From: Psychromonas sp. MB-3u-54
GTDB lineage: Bacteria > Pseudomonadota > Gammaproteobacteria > Enterobacterales > Psychromonadaceae
Reading direction: 5' to 3'
Assembly (NCBI RefSeq): GCF_002836415.1
Contig: NZ_PJBP01000166.1
Location: 1-52,686 of the forward strand
DNA length: 52,686 bases
Shown here: positions 8,709-19,729 of the stretch, in pieces
Layout: every line of letters starts with the position of its first letter
Numbering within the stretch: position 1 is the stretch's first letter
Program-made: the position numbers and the translations under genes
Notes under the pieces: model-generated
Told to the model about the DNA's origin: nothing
Databases searched by the model: none
The model's input: only the letters and a program-made list of their open reading frames with translations

Positions 8709-10307
8709 TCATGATGATGCGTTATGGCGCTGTAAAAATTCATCAAAAGTACTGTCCTCACTCGCTTCTAGTTGCTGTTGCTGGAAGATAGACTCTGTGG
8801 CCGCAAGCTGCAACGTGTCATTCATCGCATCAGATAAGCCACGACAAGTGAAGTATTCTTGATTCTTTTTTGCCTGGCGCAACATAGATTCAGTAAATTC
8901 ATGACCCTTGTTGATCTCTTCCATAATGATACCTGAAGGGGTTAATTCACTATGATTAACCTTGTTAACTTGCGCTGAGAGCGCTTGAGTATAAGCATTG
9001 CATTGATCCTTTAAATGATCGTTAGGCTGGCTTTTATGCGCGAGTTCAAGCAAGTTAGCAAGAGGCTCGATTTCAGCCAATAGCTCGTTCGCTACCGCCT
9101 TAAAGGCGACTGATTGACCGTTTTTCTTAAGCATCAAGCCAGGCTTCCTGCCTTGTTGAATAACTTGTTGCTGGTTGTACTTAATTTCCTTTTGTTCCTC
9201 AAGTGTTAACTCGGGACTATCAGACAGCAAACAATACAACAAGAATACATCAAGAAAACGAATTTGCTGCGCGTCAATACCTACAGGTAAAAATGGATTG
9301 GTGTCTAAAATACGCACTTCGACATATTCAACGCCTCGCTCCTTAAGCGCCGTCATCGGTTTTTCACCTGCTTTTGTGACACGCTTGGGACGGATGTCGC
9401 TGTAATACTCATTTTCGATTTGAAGAATATTAGCATTGAGTTGACGACGCTGGCCGTTAATATTTCTTCCTATCTTTTCATATTCGGAATGAGGCTGTTG
9501 TATGGCCTGTGTCAACCCTTGTATATAACTATCTAAGTCGTTATAGCTGATATTAAGCTCGCTTTGAGCCTTACTTTGATAACCAAGGTCGCTCATTCTT
9601 AGGGATGTGGCAAAAGGCAGCCCTAATGTATGTTCGTTCAACTTGCTTAGCTTGTGGGGTTTATCGTTGTTCATAAAGCTACGATCAAATACAGGAGATG
9701 CACCAAATAAATAAGTTAATAGCCAAGAATGACGACGAAAATTGCGGATTAGATCAAAATAACGCTGCGATTTAAACGCTTGTAGATCGCCCTTTTCTCC
9801 CCATAATTGCTGGCAGTAGGGCCAAAAATCTTCCGACATCGAAAAGTTATAGTGTATTCCAGCGATCGATTGCATGGTGCGTCCATAACGATGCGCAAGC
9901 CCTTGACGATAGATATGTTTCATCTGACCGATATTAGAGCTTCCGTATTGGGCTATCGGAATGCTCTCATCTCCCGCTAATCGACATGGCATACTCGCAG
10001 GCCAGAGATACTCGCCCTTTAGGTTACGCAAGGTGAAGTTATGTAAATCGCTCAGATAATCAATACTGTCATCAATCCGGTAATTTACGGGAGTAATGAA
10101 TTCCAACAAAGCTTCGGAGTAGTCGGTGGTGATACTGCCGTGCATTAAGGCAGAACCAAGTGCCTGTGGGTGACTACTTTGAGCTATTGCTGCCTGTGAA
10201 GTAACCCTTAACCCTTCTTTTTCAATTCCGCGTTGAATACGGGTTAAAAATGGAAAACTCTCGGGAGCCATAAGTCGTTGGAGACGAGCCTGGTATAAAT
10301 CGGACAA
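8709..10307 (-). CDS. gshA: GshA, glutamate-cysteine ligase
   Basis: Catalyses the ATP-dependent first and rate-limiting step of glutathione synthesis. The 532 residues match the proteobacterial type (E. coli 518). Family features include RGIEKEGLRV near the N-terminus (ATP/metal-binding Glu), HGSITTDYSEALLEFITP, IAGIHYNFS, SSNIGQMKHIYRQGL and YVEVRILDTNPF. It follows adhC-fghA in the same direction, but a terminator-like hairpin in the 83-base gap suggests its own promoter. It supplies the cofactor of the neighbouring formaldehyde pathway. Confidence 0.97.
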   Translation of the reverse strand: MSDLYQARLQRLMAPESFPFLTRIQRGIEKEGLRVTSQAAIAQSSHPQALGSALMHGSITTDYSEALLEFITPVNYRIDDSIDYLSDLHNFTLRNLKGEYLWPASMPCRLAGDESIPIAQYGSSNIGQMKHIYRQGLAHRYGRTMQSIAGIHYNFSMSEDFWPYCQQLWGEKGDLQAFKSQRYFDLIRNFRRHSWLLTYLFGASPVFDRSFMNNDKPHKLSKLNEHTLGLPFATSLRMSDLGYQSKAQSELNISYNDLDSYIQGLTQAIQQPHSEYEKIGRNINGQRRQLNANILQIENEYYSDIRPKRVTKAGEKPMTALKERGVEYVEVRILDTNPFLPVGIDAQQIRFLDVFLLYCLLSDSPELTLEEQKEIKYNQQQVIQQGRKPGLMLKKNGQSVAFKAVANELLAEIEPLANLLELAHKSQPNDHLKDQCNAYTQALSAQVNKVNHSELTPSGIIMEEINKGHEFTESMLRQAKKNQEYFTCRGLSDAMNDTLQLAATESIFQQQQLEASEDSTFDEFLQRHNASS

Positions 10308-10350
10308 GATGGATTTCCTCTACATAAGGTTGATTGATGTCAACTGAACA

Positions 10351-10381
10351 TAAAAACTGCCGTCAAGTTTATTAACGGCAG
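10351..10381 (-). terminator. rho-independent terminator after fghA
   Basis: On the minus strand CTGCCGT/ACGGCAG forms a 7-bp stem with an 11-base loop, followed by TTTTT. It lies just behind the fghA stop and separates adhC-fghA from gshA. Confidence 0.7.
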
Positions 10382-10390
10382 CGGTAAAGA

Positions 10391-11230
10391 TTATTTGCTC
10401 AGGTAAGTGGCATGAAAGCGCAGGTGCTCTTCAATAAAATTGGCGATAAAGTAATAGCTGTGGTCATAACCATCATGAAGGCGGTATTCCAAGGGATAAC
10501 CACTGACTTTCGCAGCGGCGATTAATGTTTCCGGCTTTAATTGCTCAACCAGAAAATCATCAGCCCCGCCCTGATCAACTTTGGCTGGGAGGAACTGCTT
10601 TGCTTGGCGCATCAGTTCGCTGGCGTCATGGTTGCGCCAAGTGTTTTTATCTTTACCAAGGTAGGCCGTAAAAGCTTTTTTTCCCCAAGGGCAGGTCATT
10701 GGATTACTGATCGGACTAAACGCCGACATCGAGCTATAACGTTCTGGGTTTCGCATCGCAATGGTCAGTGCACCATGTCCCCCCATTGAATGTCCGGCAA
10801 TGGCCCGTTTATCCGATACAGGGAAAGTTGCTTCAATCAGTGCCGGTAATTCATTCACTATATAATCGTTCATTTGATAATGACGATTCCAGGGTGCTTG
10901 TGTGGCGTTAACAAAAAAACCCGCGCCCTGTCCCAAATCGTAACTATCATCATCTGCCACCCCTTCACCACGAGGGCTAGTATCCGGCGCTACAATTGCG
11001 ATCCCCAATTCAGCAGCGATACGTTGGGCACCCGCTTTTTGCATAAAGTTTTCATCTGTGCAGGTCAGGCCGGAAAGCCAATACAATACCGGCACATTTT
11101 CCCCGTTCGATGCCTGCGGTGGCAGATAGATAGCAAAGCGCATGTTACAGTTCAACGTTTTGGCGAAGTGGCTATATTGTTTATGCCAACCACCAAAGCT
11201 TTTGTTCATACTTAAATTTTCAATTGTCAT
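10391..11230 (-). CDS. fghA: FghA, S-formylglutathione hydrolase
   Basis: An alpha/beta-hydrolase of the esterase D family, 279 residues, that hydrolyses S-formylglutathione to formate and glutathione, the last step of glutathione-dependent formaldehyde oxidation. Visible features are the oxyanion-region YWLSGLTCTDENFMQKAG, the nucleophile elbow GHSMGGHGAL with the catalytic Ser, and the C-terminal catalytic His in LHDGYDHSYYF. The ATG at 11230 is followed by MTIENLSMNKSFGGWHKQY, the usual family opening. It lies 57 bases downstream of adhC and is probably in one operon with it. Confidence 0.97.
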   Translation of the reverse strand: MTIENLSMNKSFGGWHKQYSHFAKTLNCNMRFAIYLPPQASNGENVPVLYWLSGLTCTDENFMQKAGAQRIAAELGIAIVAPDTSPRGEGVADDDSYDLGQGAGFFVNATQAPWNRHYQMNDYIVNELPALIEATFPVSDKRAIAGHSMGGHGALTIAMRNPERYSSMSAFSPISNPMTCPWGKKAFTAYLGKDKNTWRNHDASELMRQAKQFLPAKVDQGGADDFLVEQLKPETLIAAAKVSGYPLEYRLHDGYDHSYYFIANFIEEHLRFHATYLSK

Positions 11231-11287
11231 GGTAAAACCTTAAAACGCGCCCAACAGTATTATTAACGATGGGCGGCAGTGAAACTA

Positions 11288-12433
<1,146 letters not shown>

Positions 12434-12634
12434 TCAGTTGATGGAAATTTTAATGGCTATAGAACGTAGACGTATTCCGTGCATATTAACTCTAGTCTAT
12501 TATAATTATCGCTTAGTGATAATGCCGCTAATTAGTAATTCACTTTTACTATTTGGTAATAATTTTTTATATCTCTTACACTATTTTCAATTGCTTTAAT
12601 TAAATATCTAATTATCTGCGCTGTTTTGGCTTCT

Positions 12635-12961
12635 CTAATGATTGTGCCCTTGTGATAGGTTAATCATGGCGATCCCAATTGCCACTAGCGCCATGCCGAG
12701 CCATGTTGTTAAGTCAAGATGTTGGCGATAAATGACTGTAGATAATAGCGTAACCGTGATAATTGCAAGTCCGGCCCATAAAGCATAAACAATCCCAATC
12801 GGCATACCTTTCATTGCTTGCCCTAAAAACATGAACGCAGCTAGATGACCTAGCAAAACTAGAGCACTTGCGAGCGGTTTTGTGAAACCATCTGTCTCTT
12901 TTAATGCAACGTGTGAGCCCGCTTCAGCAACCACCCCTAAAAAAAGAAATAACCAACTCAT
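12635..12961 (-). CDS. small multidrug resistance (SMR) family transporter, EmrE-like
   Basis: A 108-residue, four-helix inner-membrane protein of the SMR family, proton-driven dimeric exporters of cationic compounds. The essential membrane Glu lies in helix 1 (LGVVAEAGSHVALK, residue 13). The helix 3 signature GIVYALWAGL and the ending LDLTTWLGMALVAIGIAMI resemble EmrE more than SugE/Gdx. The frame is open to 13027, but the ATG at 12961 has a strong GGAGC site 5 bases upstream and begins directly with helix 1. It is divergent from the LysR gene, which probably controls it. Substrate unknown; its place beside formaldehyde genes may be coincidental. Confidence 0.88.
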   Translation of the reverse strand: MSWLFLFLGVVAEAGSHVALKETDGFTKPLASALVLLGHLAAFMFLGQAMKGMPIGIVYALWAGLAIITVTLLSTVIYRQHLDLTTWLGMALVAIGIAMINLSQGHNH

Positions 12962-13143
12962 ATTTGCTCCTATCATGTTATTTAAGCTGTTTTTCAGCGA
13001 ACTGACACCCCGTTTTGTCTGGGGCATTATTCATGACCTTGTTAATTCACAGCGCGTTAATGTTATGGCAGGCATTATAGTTATTTCTAAAATAATGATA
13101 ATATGCTAATTTGTAAAATAACTTGTACATATAGGTAACAATC

Positions 13144-14010
13144 ATGCAGTGGGAAGGTATTAGCGAATTTGTCTACGTCGCCGAAAATGAGAGCTTTACA
13201 CTTGCCTCAAAAAAAATGGCAATCTCTACGGCGCAGGTTAGCCGTCAGATCAGTGCATTAGAAAAACGGCTCAACATAAAATTATTTTACCGCACCACGC
13301 GTAAAGTCTCCTTAACTGAAGAGGGCCGGGTTTTTTATCAGCATTGTCGCGGTGTACTGGATGGTCTGGATGAGGCGGAGCGAGCGATAACGAACTTACA
13401 AAGTCGACCGCAGGGGAAAGTAAGACTGTCGGCACCAGTGACTTATGGTGAGCAACAGATACTGCCTCTGGTAAATGATTTTGTCCAGCGATACACAGAT
13501 GTTGAAGTGTCAGCTTATTTAAGTAATCAGCAAGTTGACTTAATTGAGGATGGTTATGATTTAGCCATTCGTATTGGCAAGCTAAGTGACTCGTCCATGA
13601 TGGCAAAACAACTGGGCAAGAGGACAAACTATACATGTGCAACGCCAGCTTACTTGGCAAAGTATGGCATCCCTCATTCCTTGTCTGAACTGAGCAAACA
13701 CAATTGTTTGTTGGGTACACTGGATTATTGGCGTTTTAACGAAGCTGGCAGAGAAAAAAATATTCGGGTGACAGGTAATCTGCGTTATAACAGTGGTTTT
13801 GGTTTGGTGGATGCGGTGTTAAAGTCGCAGGGAATCGTACTGTTACCGGATTATTATGTGCAGGAACATCTGGACAGTGGAGCGTTAGTCACCGTATTAG
13901 ACAATTATCGGGAAGCTGACGAAGGTATCTGGGCGGTGTATCCGCATAATCGCCATTTATCGCCAAAAATAAGGTTGCTGGTCGATTTTCTGGCTGAAAA
14001 GTTGTCTTAA
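13144..14010 (+). CDS. LysR-family transcriptional regulator
   Basis: 288 residues: an N-terminal winged helix-turn-helix (SFTLASKKMAISTAQVSRQISALEKRL, about 19-45), then a periplasmic-binding-protein-like effector domain (about 90-288). LysR proteins of this type often sit beside adhC/fghA in marine gammaproteobacteria, so it probably controls the divergent SMR gene and perhaps adhC-fghA; this is inference. The 182-base divergent gap is wide enough for the usual T-N11-A sites. Confidence 0.9.
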   Translation: MQWEGISEFVYVAENESFTLASKKMAISTAQVSRQISALEKRLNIKLFYRTTRKVSLTEEGRVFYQHCRGVLDGLDEAERAITNLQSRPQGKVRLSAPVTYGEQQILPLVNDFVQRYTDVEVSAYLSNQQVDLIEDGYDLAIRIGKLSDSSMMAKQLGKRTNYTCATPAYLAKYGIPHSLSELSKHNCLLGTLDYWRFNEAGREKNIRVTGNLRYNSGFGLVDAVLKSQGIVLLPDYYVQEHLDSGALVTVLDNYREADEGIWAVYPHNRHLSPKIRLLVDFLAEKLS

Positions 14011-14639
14011 TCTCTTTAATTGCAAAGTAGGAACTACAATTCATAATTTGAGTAGACTTCGCTGTAACTCTTGCAACCACGTCCGTTAGTGCAAGAGGTA
14101 AATCATATTAAGGTTCTAACCCTATATATTATAATTGATTTCTTATGTATCCATCGCAAATATATTTGTCCCTGTTTGAATGCAGCCTAGCTTTTATCTG
14201 ATAGCCGCTCAGTATGAATGAAATCTACCCCGTAAAACGGAGGCTCTGTTCCAGAACACTGTTTGTCAGCATTTATATTTTTTTTTATAACGGACCCAAA
14301 CACCCGCTTCTTTCATTAATTGTGCTGTTTTCCAGCGCCCAACCGGAAAGCTCAATGTATTTAAGCTTTTCTGCATTCGACGGTTTCCAACTAGAATGAC
14401 AAAAAATCGAACTTAAATAGTTCGCTTTTTCATTCTTTCCCATCAAAGTAAAATAGTAAACAGATACCATTGCCTTCTGATGTTGGATCTATAGCATATT
14501 GTTTATTTAGCTGTTTCTTCGCATATATGAAGTAAAGATGATCTTTGGCAAAAGCGTGTTAAAGATATCATGCTTAAATTAGGCATTTTGTTACTGCCAC
14601 TCTTTACTCGAATAATTTTATAGGAAAATATGAAAAATC
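14011..14639. other. intergenic stretch with a dispersed palindrome
   Basis: No convincing gene. Two antisense 61-codon ORFs (14214-14399 and 14285-14470) are probably chance. A palindrome CGAACTTAAATAGTTCG near 14409-14425 repeats the trmB terminator core. An adjacent CGGTTTCCAACTAGAATGAC (14381-14400) is inverted relative to a near copy at about 2682. The final part should hold the torR promoter. Confidence 0.5.
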
Positions 14640-14684
14640 ATGAATAATAACAGCCATTGCTATAAACACTACCAGGATTGGACG

Positions 14685-15410
14685 ATGGCATATACTGGAT
14701 TAACTAATACAGTACTCGTAGTTGATGATGATGCGGTGATCCGTGCTCGATTAAAAGGCTATTTTGAGCGAGAAGGTTACCGTGTTCTTGAAGCTGAAGA
14801 CGGTGAACAGATGTGGCAATACTTTGCAAAACAACATGTCGATTTGGTGATGTTAGATATTAATTTGCCAGGTGTAGACGGGTTGAGTTTGGCGCGCGAT
14901 CTTAGAAGTCGCTCAGATGTGGGTATTATCTTAGTCACTGGACGAGATGAGACCATTGATAAAATCGTAGGGCTTGAGATGGGTGCCGATGATTATGTGA
15001 CTAAGCCATTTGAATTAAGAGAATTACTCGTTAGAGTTAAAAATTTACTTTGGCGGATTTCGTTAGTCAAAAAAGCACAGCAAGAAGCTGTAGGTCATCT
15101 TGAGAAAAGCGACGATCTGATTGCCTTCGATCAATATATTCTGGAGTTAAACAGTCGCAAACTCAGTCGAGGTGACGAGGTGATTAAGCTCACTAAAGCC
15201 GAGTTTGAATTACTAACAGCCTTTGCATTGCATCCACAGCAAGTATTGTCTCGAGAGCGCTTGATGCAGCTAACTAGCCACCGCAATGAAGATGTAAATG
15301 ATAGAACCATAGATGTCATTATTCGTCGTTTACGCAATAAACTGCAAGCCGACCTGTTCGTGACTGTGCATGGGGAAGGTTATCTGTTCGCCACTAAGGT
15401 TGAAGACTAG
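14685..15410 (+). CDS. torR: TorR, TMAO-responsive OmpR-family response regulator
   Basis: A 241-residue two-component regulator with receiver and OmpR/PhoB winged-helix domains. The phospho-acceptor is Asp58 in VMLDINLPG. LEMGADDYVTKPFELRELLVRVKNLLWRI closely matches E. coli TorR. The C-terminal DNA-binding domain ends DRTIDVIIRRLRNKL...GEGYLF. The frame is open from 14640, but the ATG at 14685 has an AGGA site upstream and starts close to the receiver domain. Phosphorylated by TorS, it should activate torECAD. Its 3' end overlaps the convergent torT by 17 bases. Confidence 0.93.
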   Translation: MAYTGLTNTVLVVDDDAVIRARLKGYFEREGYRVLEAEDGEQMWQYFAKQHVDLVMLDINLPGVDGLSLARDLRSRSDVGIILVTGRDETIDKIVGLEMGADDYVTKPFELRELLVRVKNLLWRISLVKKAQQEAVGHLEKSDDLIAFDQYILELNSRKLSRGDEVIKLTKAEFELLTAFALHPQQVLSRERLMQLTSHRNEDVNDRTIDVIIRRLRNKLQADLFVTVHGEGYLFATKVED

Positions 15411-16473
15411 TTGGTGGCATCACTCGGTAAATAGGGTAGAAGTCTGCGGGGGCTAAGCTGTTTTGAAGCACATTATGTTGTACTGCCCCTTGTTCTAACG
15501 CCTGTATTTGTGGACCTATATCCCCAAATGCATTCGCTCCTTCAAGTTCTTTCACCACGATATCTATGGCTAATCTTCCTTGCAGGACAACTTGATCATC
15601 ACTACTGAAGGCTACTTTATGACGATAGAGTCCACGTGAAATCGCGGGAGACAAATAGCTGCTCACAAGATTAACTTGCTCAGTTAACTTTTTATGCTGT
15701 AATGAGCCTATGGCCGCTTCGATGGCAACGGCACTGCCAAGAATATAATCAGGAATATGATCGTTAAGGAGCTTCTGGAGCTGGTCACGATAAAGATCGC
15801 GATTATTATCAGTATGGCGAATCGACGAAATCTCAATAGCACTATTGGCAATCGCATCATGGATACCAAGCTCAACCCAGTGGCTTCCGCCGACACTTTT
15901 TGGACCAGTAAGCAGTGCCAGCTTTACTGGTGGTGAGGGCGGTGCTTGTTTTACAGATTGGGTGATAAAATGCCCAGCAACCCAGCCCATTTGATACCAA
16001 TTTACCCCAACGCGAGTCTTAATGATGGGGCTATCAAGTCGATTAACTAATGCTATGATGGGTTTATTTATCTGTCCCGGATAGCGGTTAAGTAAATTCG
16101 GATCCACTGTACCAAGTAAGATGGCATCGAACGGTTGATTAAGACAGTATTCAAGTTGTTTTAGTTGTTGATCTTTTCTGTAATAACTTCCAGCTTCAAA
16201 TAATTCTAAGTTGATACCTAATCGGATAGCCTGTGATACCAAACCAGAGTCGATGCCGATCCAATAGGCGTCTTTAAGGTGTGGAACTAAGGCACATACT
16301 CGCCAAGGTTTTTGGGCAGAAGTCAGTTGATTATATAGTATCGTTTTTACTGCTTGGATTTTGACATTAAAGGGCGTGCGTTGTTCTAATGTCCAAGTGG
16401 TATCGGAGTTCGCCTCAGCAAGTAATGATATTGACCCTAAGCAAACTATCAGCATATAAATGAGTTGACGCAT
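15394..16473 (-). CDS. torT: TorT, periplasmic TMAO-sensing binding protein
   Basis: A 359-residue protein of the periplasmic-binding-protein I fold. A cleavable signal peptide (about 1-21, YMLIVCLGSISLLAEA) is followed by TorT-like segments: WRVCALVPHLKDAYWIGIDSGL, WVAGHFITQ and KLALLTGPKSVGGSHWVELG. TorT binds TMAO and acts with the TorS sensor domain. The arrangement torR(+), torT(-), torS(+) is the E. coli one. Its stop lies inside the end of torR, so converging transcripts overlap. Confidence 0.9.
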   Translation of the reverse strand: MRQLIYMLIVCLGSISLLAEANSDTTWTLEQRTPFNVKIQAVKTILYNQLTSAQKPWRVCALVPHLKDAYWIGIDSGLVSQAIRLGINLELFEAGSYYRKDQQLKQLEYCLNQPFDAILLGTVDPNLLNRYPGQINKPIIALVNRLDSPIIKTRVGVNWYQMGWVAGHFITQSVKQAPPSPPVKLALLTGPKSVGGSHWVELGIHDAIANSAIEISSIRHTDNNRDLYRDQLQKLLNDHIPDYILGSAVAIEAAIGSLQHKKLTEQVNLVSSYLSPAISRGLYRHKVAFSSDDQVVLQGRLAIDIVVKELEGANAFGDIGPQIQALEQGAVQHNVLQNSLAPADFYPIYRVMPPTSLQP

Positions 16474-16541
16474 ATTACTGTCTCACTTAAGGTTTCTGAA
16501 CCTTTCAACAAATAATTTTAATGATTATAACATTTTAAGGA

Positions 16542-19500
16542 ATGCGTGTGAGCACTTTATCACTATCAAGCAAGAGCTTAGTTGGCCGTCTCATGTTGGC
16601 ATTCTGTCTTCTTGGATTGTTACTATTAATGTTGGTGAGCCTTGGCAGTGTTTCGCTTTATTGGGTAAAGCTTGCCGACCAGTATTTATATGAAGAGGCA
16701 TTACCCGCATCAGAGGTTGCAAGGCAATTGATGCAGTCTTCTAATAGCTTGCTCGACAATGCCCAAGGGCTTGAACGAGTCGAAGAAGAGGCACAACGCG
16801 TTTTTCTTGGTCGAAAGTTATCGCTCGAAAGTACCAATTTACTTGCCGCTATTAAACGACTTCACTCCCTAAACGTACAAGCTAGTGGTGCCAGCAAAGA
16901 TAAGCATTTAGCGCTATTAGCCGGCGAAATTATCCTCGACTTATCGATATTTGGCCGTCAAGTGGGGGATCGTCTAGCGCTCACTGCTCAATTGAAGAAA
17001 AATGGGCGGGACCTTGCACAAGCCGCCAGTAACAGTAGTTTATTACTTGAAGCTGAGCAAGCAGTGGTCGATTCAACTATTTTGGCTAAATTGAGTTTAG
17101 CTTATCCTCAAGTCGCGGGGCCTGAAAAAAGTGCCTACCTCCTCGATACCATCATAGAGCAAGATTTAGATGTTCGTGAGCGTTTGAATAGAGCATTGGC
17201 ATTGGTTAATCATATTGCGTTAGTGGGCCAATTGTTACAGTCTCCTGAGCAGCAACTCGGATTGAATAAAGTGTTAAACAGTATGGCGAGAGTGCTTTCT
17301 AAAACGACTTATAGCCATGATGCGACTCATCTCAATTCAAAGAACATCAACGAGCTTCCAAGCACTTCCTCAGCTTCAGCTATTAATGGGGAAATTGATT
17401 TGATGCCACTTGAGTTACTTAATGGGGTGATTCGTGATCCCGTTAGAGCAACAGAGCTTGAGAAGCAGTTGATTATGTTAAGGGAAGTGAATGTTGGCTT
17501 ACGTTTACAGCAGCAATATGCTCAATTGTTAGCAAAACAAAATGCGCAACTGTTAATGCTGACTGATAAATTAGGCCAACTGAATAAGTCTGTTGATCGT
17601 GCGATGACAGCACAACAACAACGGGCAGATAATGCTCGTAATGAGTTTTTACAACAATTGTTGTGGGCCAAGCTAGGGTTGTGGGCTACAGGGGTTTTAA
17701 TGTTATTAATCATGATATTAGTTGTTTATCGCGTTATTTATAAAGGGATTGCCTTACGCCTGAATGAAGCGACTGCGGCATTATCTCAATTAAGCCAAGG
17801 TAATACAGAGGTCGTGCTTGACCCCCATGGAAATGATGAACTCACCGCCATGGCATCCGCGATTGAAGCTTTTAAACAAAAAACCGCACACAATCAAGCG
17901 CTGCAATTAGAGCTACAGTCAACCGCATCAGAATTGTTTGCCCATAAAGCTTCACTTGAAAGTACCGTTCATGCGCGCACCATTGAGCTTGCCGAAGCAA
18001 ATCGTCAGTTAGATACAGAAGCCAAAGGACATTCGGCAGCAAGGGTGATGGCCGAGCAAGCCAATAAAGACAAATCGCTATTTTTAGCCACCATGAGCCA
18101 CGAAATTCGCACGCCGTTAAATGGCCTGTTAGGCACTCTTACTTTATTGGGCTACTCTCCATTACCGCCAGCACAAAAGCAAATGCTGGCTTTATCTCAT
18201 TACAGCGGTACGTTGCTGCAAACGGTACTCAACGACATTCTGGACTTTTCTCGTTTGGAGGAAGGACAATTAACCAACGAGCCTCGAGCGGTCGCACTAG
18301 ACGATCTGCTGGATGAGGTCATGGCAATTATGCTAGCCGGTGCCGGATTGTCAGGATTATCTCTATATTTAGTGCGAAGTCATTTACCAAAATGGGTCAA
18401 TATAGATGGTCCAAAATTGCGTCAAGTACTGTTTAACTTGCTCGGCAATGCGATTAAGTTTACACCCAAGGGTGAAATTCAGTTGCGAGTATCTGTTGTT
18501 GAGCAGCGTTTAGCATTTGAAATTGCTGATACCGGCGTTGGGATTAGCGCGGCGGCGATGGGAAAATTGTTTATCGCCTATAGTGCTCAACCTAATCAAG
18601 GGCGAACAAAGGGGACCGGGCTTGGGCTTGCCATTTGTAAAGAATTGGTCTCTTTAATGAACGCAGTGGATACTTCAACCCAGTGTATTTGGGTTAACAG
18701 TGGTGTTGGACAAGGCTCCACTTTTGGGTTTAGTTTGCCATTACATATTTGTGAGCAAGCAGATGAACCTGCCAGGGAGGCGTTACCACAGGTCGCGCCT
18801 AAATGTGTATTAGTGGTCGAGGACAACAAGGTGAACGCGATGGTGGCACAAGGCTTTTTAGCACATCTTGGCCATCAGTCGGTGTTGGCTGAAAGTTGTG
18901 CTCAAGCACGTGCCTTGTACTGTGTTGATAGTGCTTCGACATTTGACGGCATCATGCTTGACATTCAACTTGGCGATGGTTCTGGCGTCGAATTATTGTC
19001 TGAACTCAAACAGATCGCTCAGCTGGCTCAGCTAGACGTCATCATTGCAGCATTTACCGCACAAATTCAAGAGGATGACATTAAAACCTATCAAGCATCA
19101 GGCTTTGATGATGTATTGGCAAAACCGCTTAATATGCAGTCATTAGCCAGCTGGATTGGTGTTGCTACTGATACGCTTGAAAAGCACTCTCACAGTGCCA
19201 TAAATGATGTGGCTGAGTCGGAGCAACCGATATTGCATGCGTTGCAACAAGGCGGCGTTAATGTTATCAATCAGCCATTATTAAATGAACAGCAAATTAA
19301 TGACGATTTGCAGTACCTAGGTGTGGCGGCGTTAAACGAGATGTTAACCCTTTATAGAACCAGCAGTACCACGCAAATTAATGCGCTCAGGGCAATACCT
19401 GCCGAGGGTGCTAAATTGCTACATGCGCTTAAAGGCAGCAGTGCCAGTATCGGTTTTATTAAGTTGAGTCAGTTGTGCAAACAATTAGAGACCGATGGGA

Positions 19501-19580
19501 TCAGTGATGATTCATCTCAGTTGCTTAAGCAAGTATGGCAAGCATCAATTAACGCACTTGAGCTGAAGTTAGTGAACTAG
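16542..19580 (+). CDS. torS: TorS, unorthodox hybrid sensor kinase for TMAO
   Basis: A 1012-residue four-step phosphorelay kinase. TM1 is near residues 16-38. A large periplasmic sensor follows to about 375, then TM2 (about 376-396) and a HAMP domain. The histidine kinase has His520 in TMSHEIRTPLNG, with N-box NLLGNAIKFTPKG and G-box GTGLGLAI. The receiver has Asp807 in IMLDIQLGDG. The Hpt domain has His961 in LLHALKGSSASIGF. It is longer than E. coli TorS (914) because the sensor region is larger. The ATG at 16542 is only about 3 bases after AAGG, so the GTG two codons later (16548) may be the true start. Works with TorT and TorR. Confidence 0.93.
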   Translation: MRVSTLSLSSKSLVGRLMLAFCLLGLLLLMLVSLGSVSLYWVKLADQYLYEEALPASEVARQLMQSSNSLLDNAQGLERVEEEAQRVFLGRKLSLESTNLLAAIKRLHSLNVQASGASKDKHLALLAGEIILDLSIFGRQVGDRLALTAQLKKNGRDLAQAASNSSLLLEAEQAVVDSTILAKLSLAYPQVAGPEKSAYLLDTIIEQDLDVRERLNRALALVNHIALVGQLLQSPEQQLGLNKVLNSMARVLSKTTYSHDATHLNSKNINELPSTSSASAINGEIDLMPLELLNGVIRDPVRATELEKQLIMLREVNVGLRLQQQYAQLLAKQNAQLLMLTDKLGQLNKSVDRAMTAQQQRADNARNEFLQQLLWAKLGLWATGVLMLLIMILVVYRVIYKGIALRLNEATAALSQLSQGNTEVVLDPHGNDELTAMASAIEAFKQKTAHNQALQLELQSTASELFAHKASLESTVHARTIELAEANRQLDTEAKGHSAARVMAEQANKDKSLFLATMSHEIRTPLNGLLGTLTLLGYSPLPPAQKQMLALSHYSGTLLQTVLNDILDFSRLEEGQLTNEPRAVALDDLLDEVMAIMLAGAGLSGLSLYLVRSHLPKWVNIDGPKLRQVLFNLLGNAIKFTPKGEIQLRVSVVEQRLAFEIADTGVGISAAAMGKLFIAYSAQPNQGRTKGTGLGLAICKELVSLMNAVDTSTQCIWVNSGVGQGSTFGFSLPLHICEQADEPAREALPQVAPKCVLVVEDNKVNAMVAQGFLAHLGHQSVLAESCAQARALYCVDSASTFDGIMLDIQLGDGSGVELLSELKQIAQLAQLDVIIAAFTAQIQEDDIKTYQASGFDDVLAKPLNMQSLASWIGVATDTLEKHSHSAINDVAESEQPILHALQQGGVNVINQPLLNEQQINDDLQYLGVAALNEMLTLYRTSSTTQINALRAIPAEGAKLLHALKGSSASIGFIKLSQLCKQLETDGISDDSSQLLKQVWQASINALELKLVN

Positions 19581-19680
19581 CTTGAACTCAAAATAAGCTG
19601 TGCGTCTGCCGTCAGATTGTTAACGCACTGTCTATTCTGTATGGTGGAAAATTCATCATAGGGCTAAAAACCAAGCATAA

Positions 19681-19706
19681 AAAACACCGGGCAAGCACGG
19701 TGTTTT
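19681..19706. terminator. bidirectional terminator between torS and torD
   Basis: AAAACACCG/CGGTGTTTT forms a 9-bp stem with A and T runs on both sides, serving both converging genes. Confidence 0.8.
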
Positions 19707-19729
19707 GGTCTCTATGGTAGACAAATTGA

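Noticed and set aside
14214..14470. Overlapping antisense ORFs before torR
   Set aside because: Both are near 61 codons, contain the dispersed palindrome region, and have no family match.
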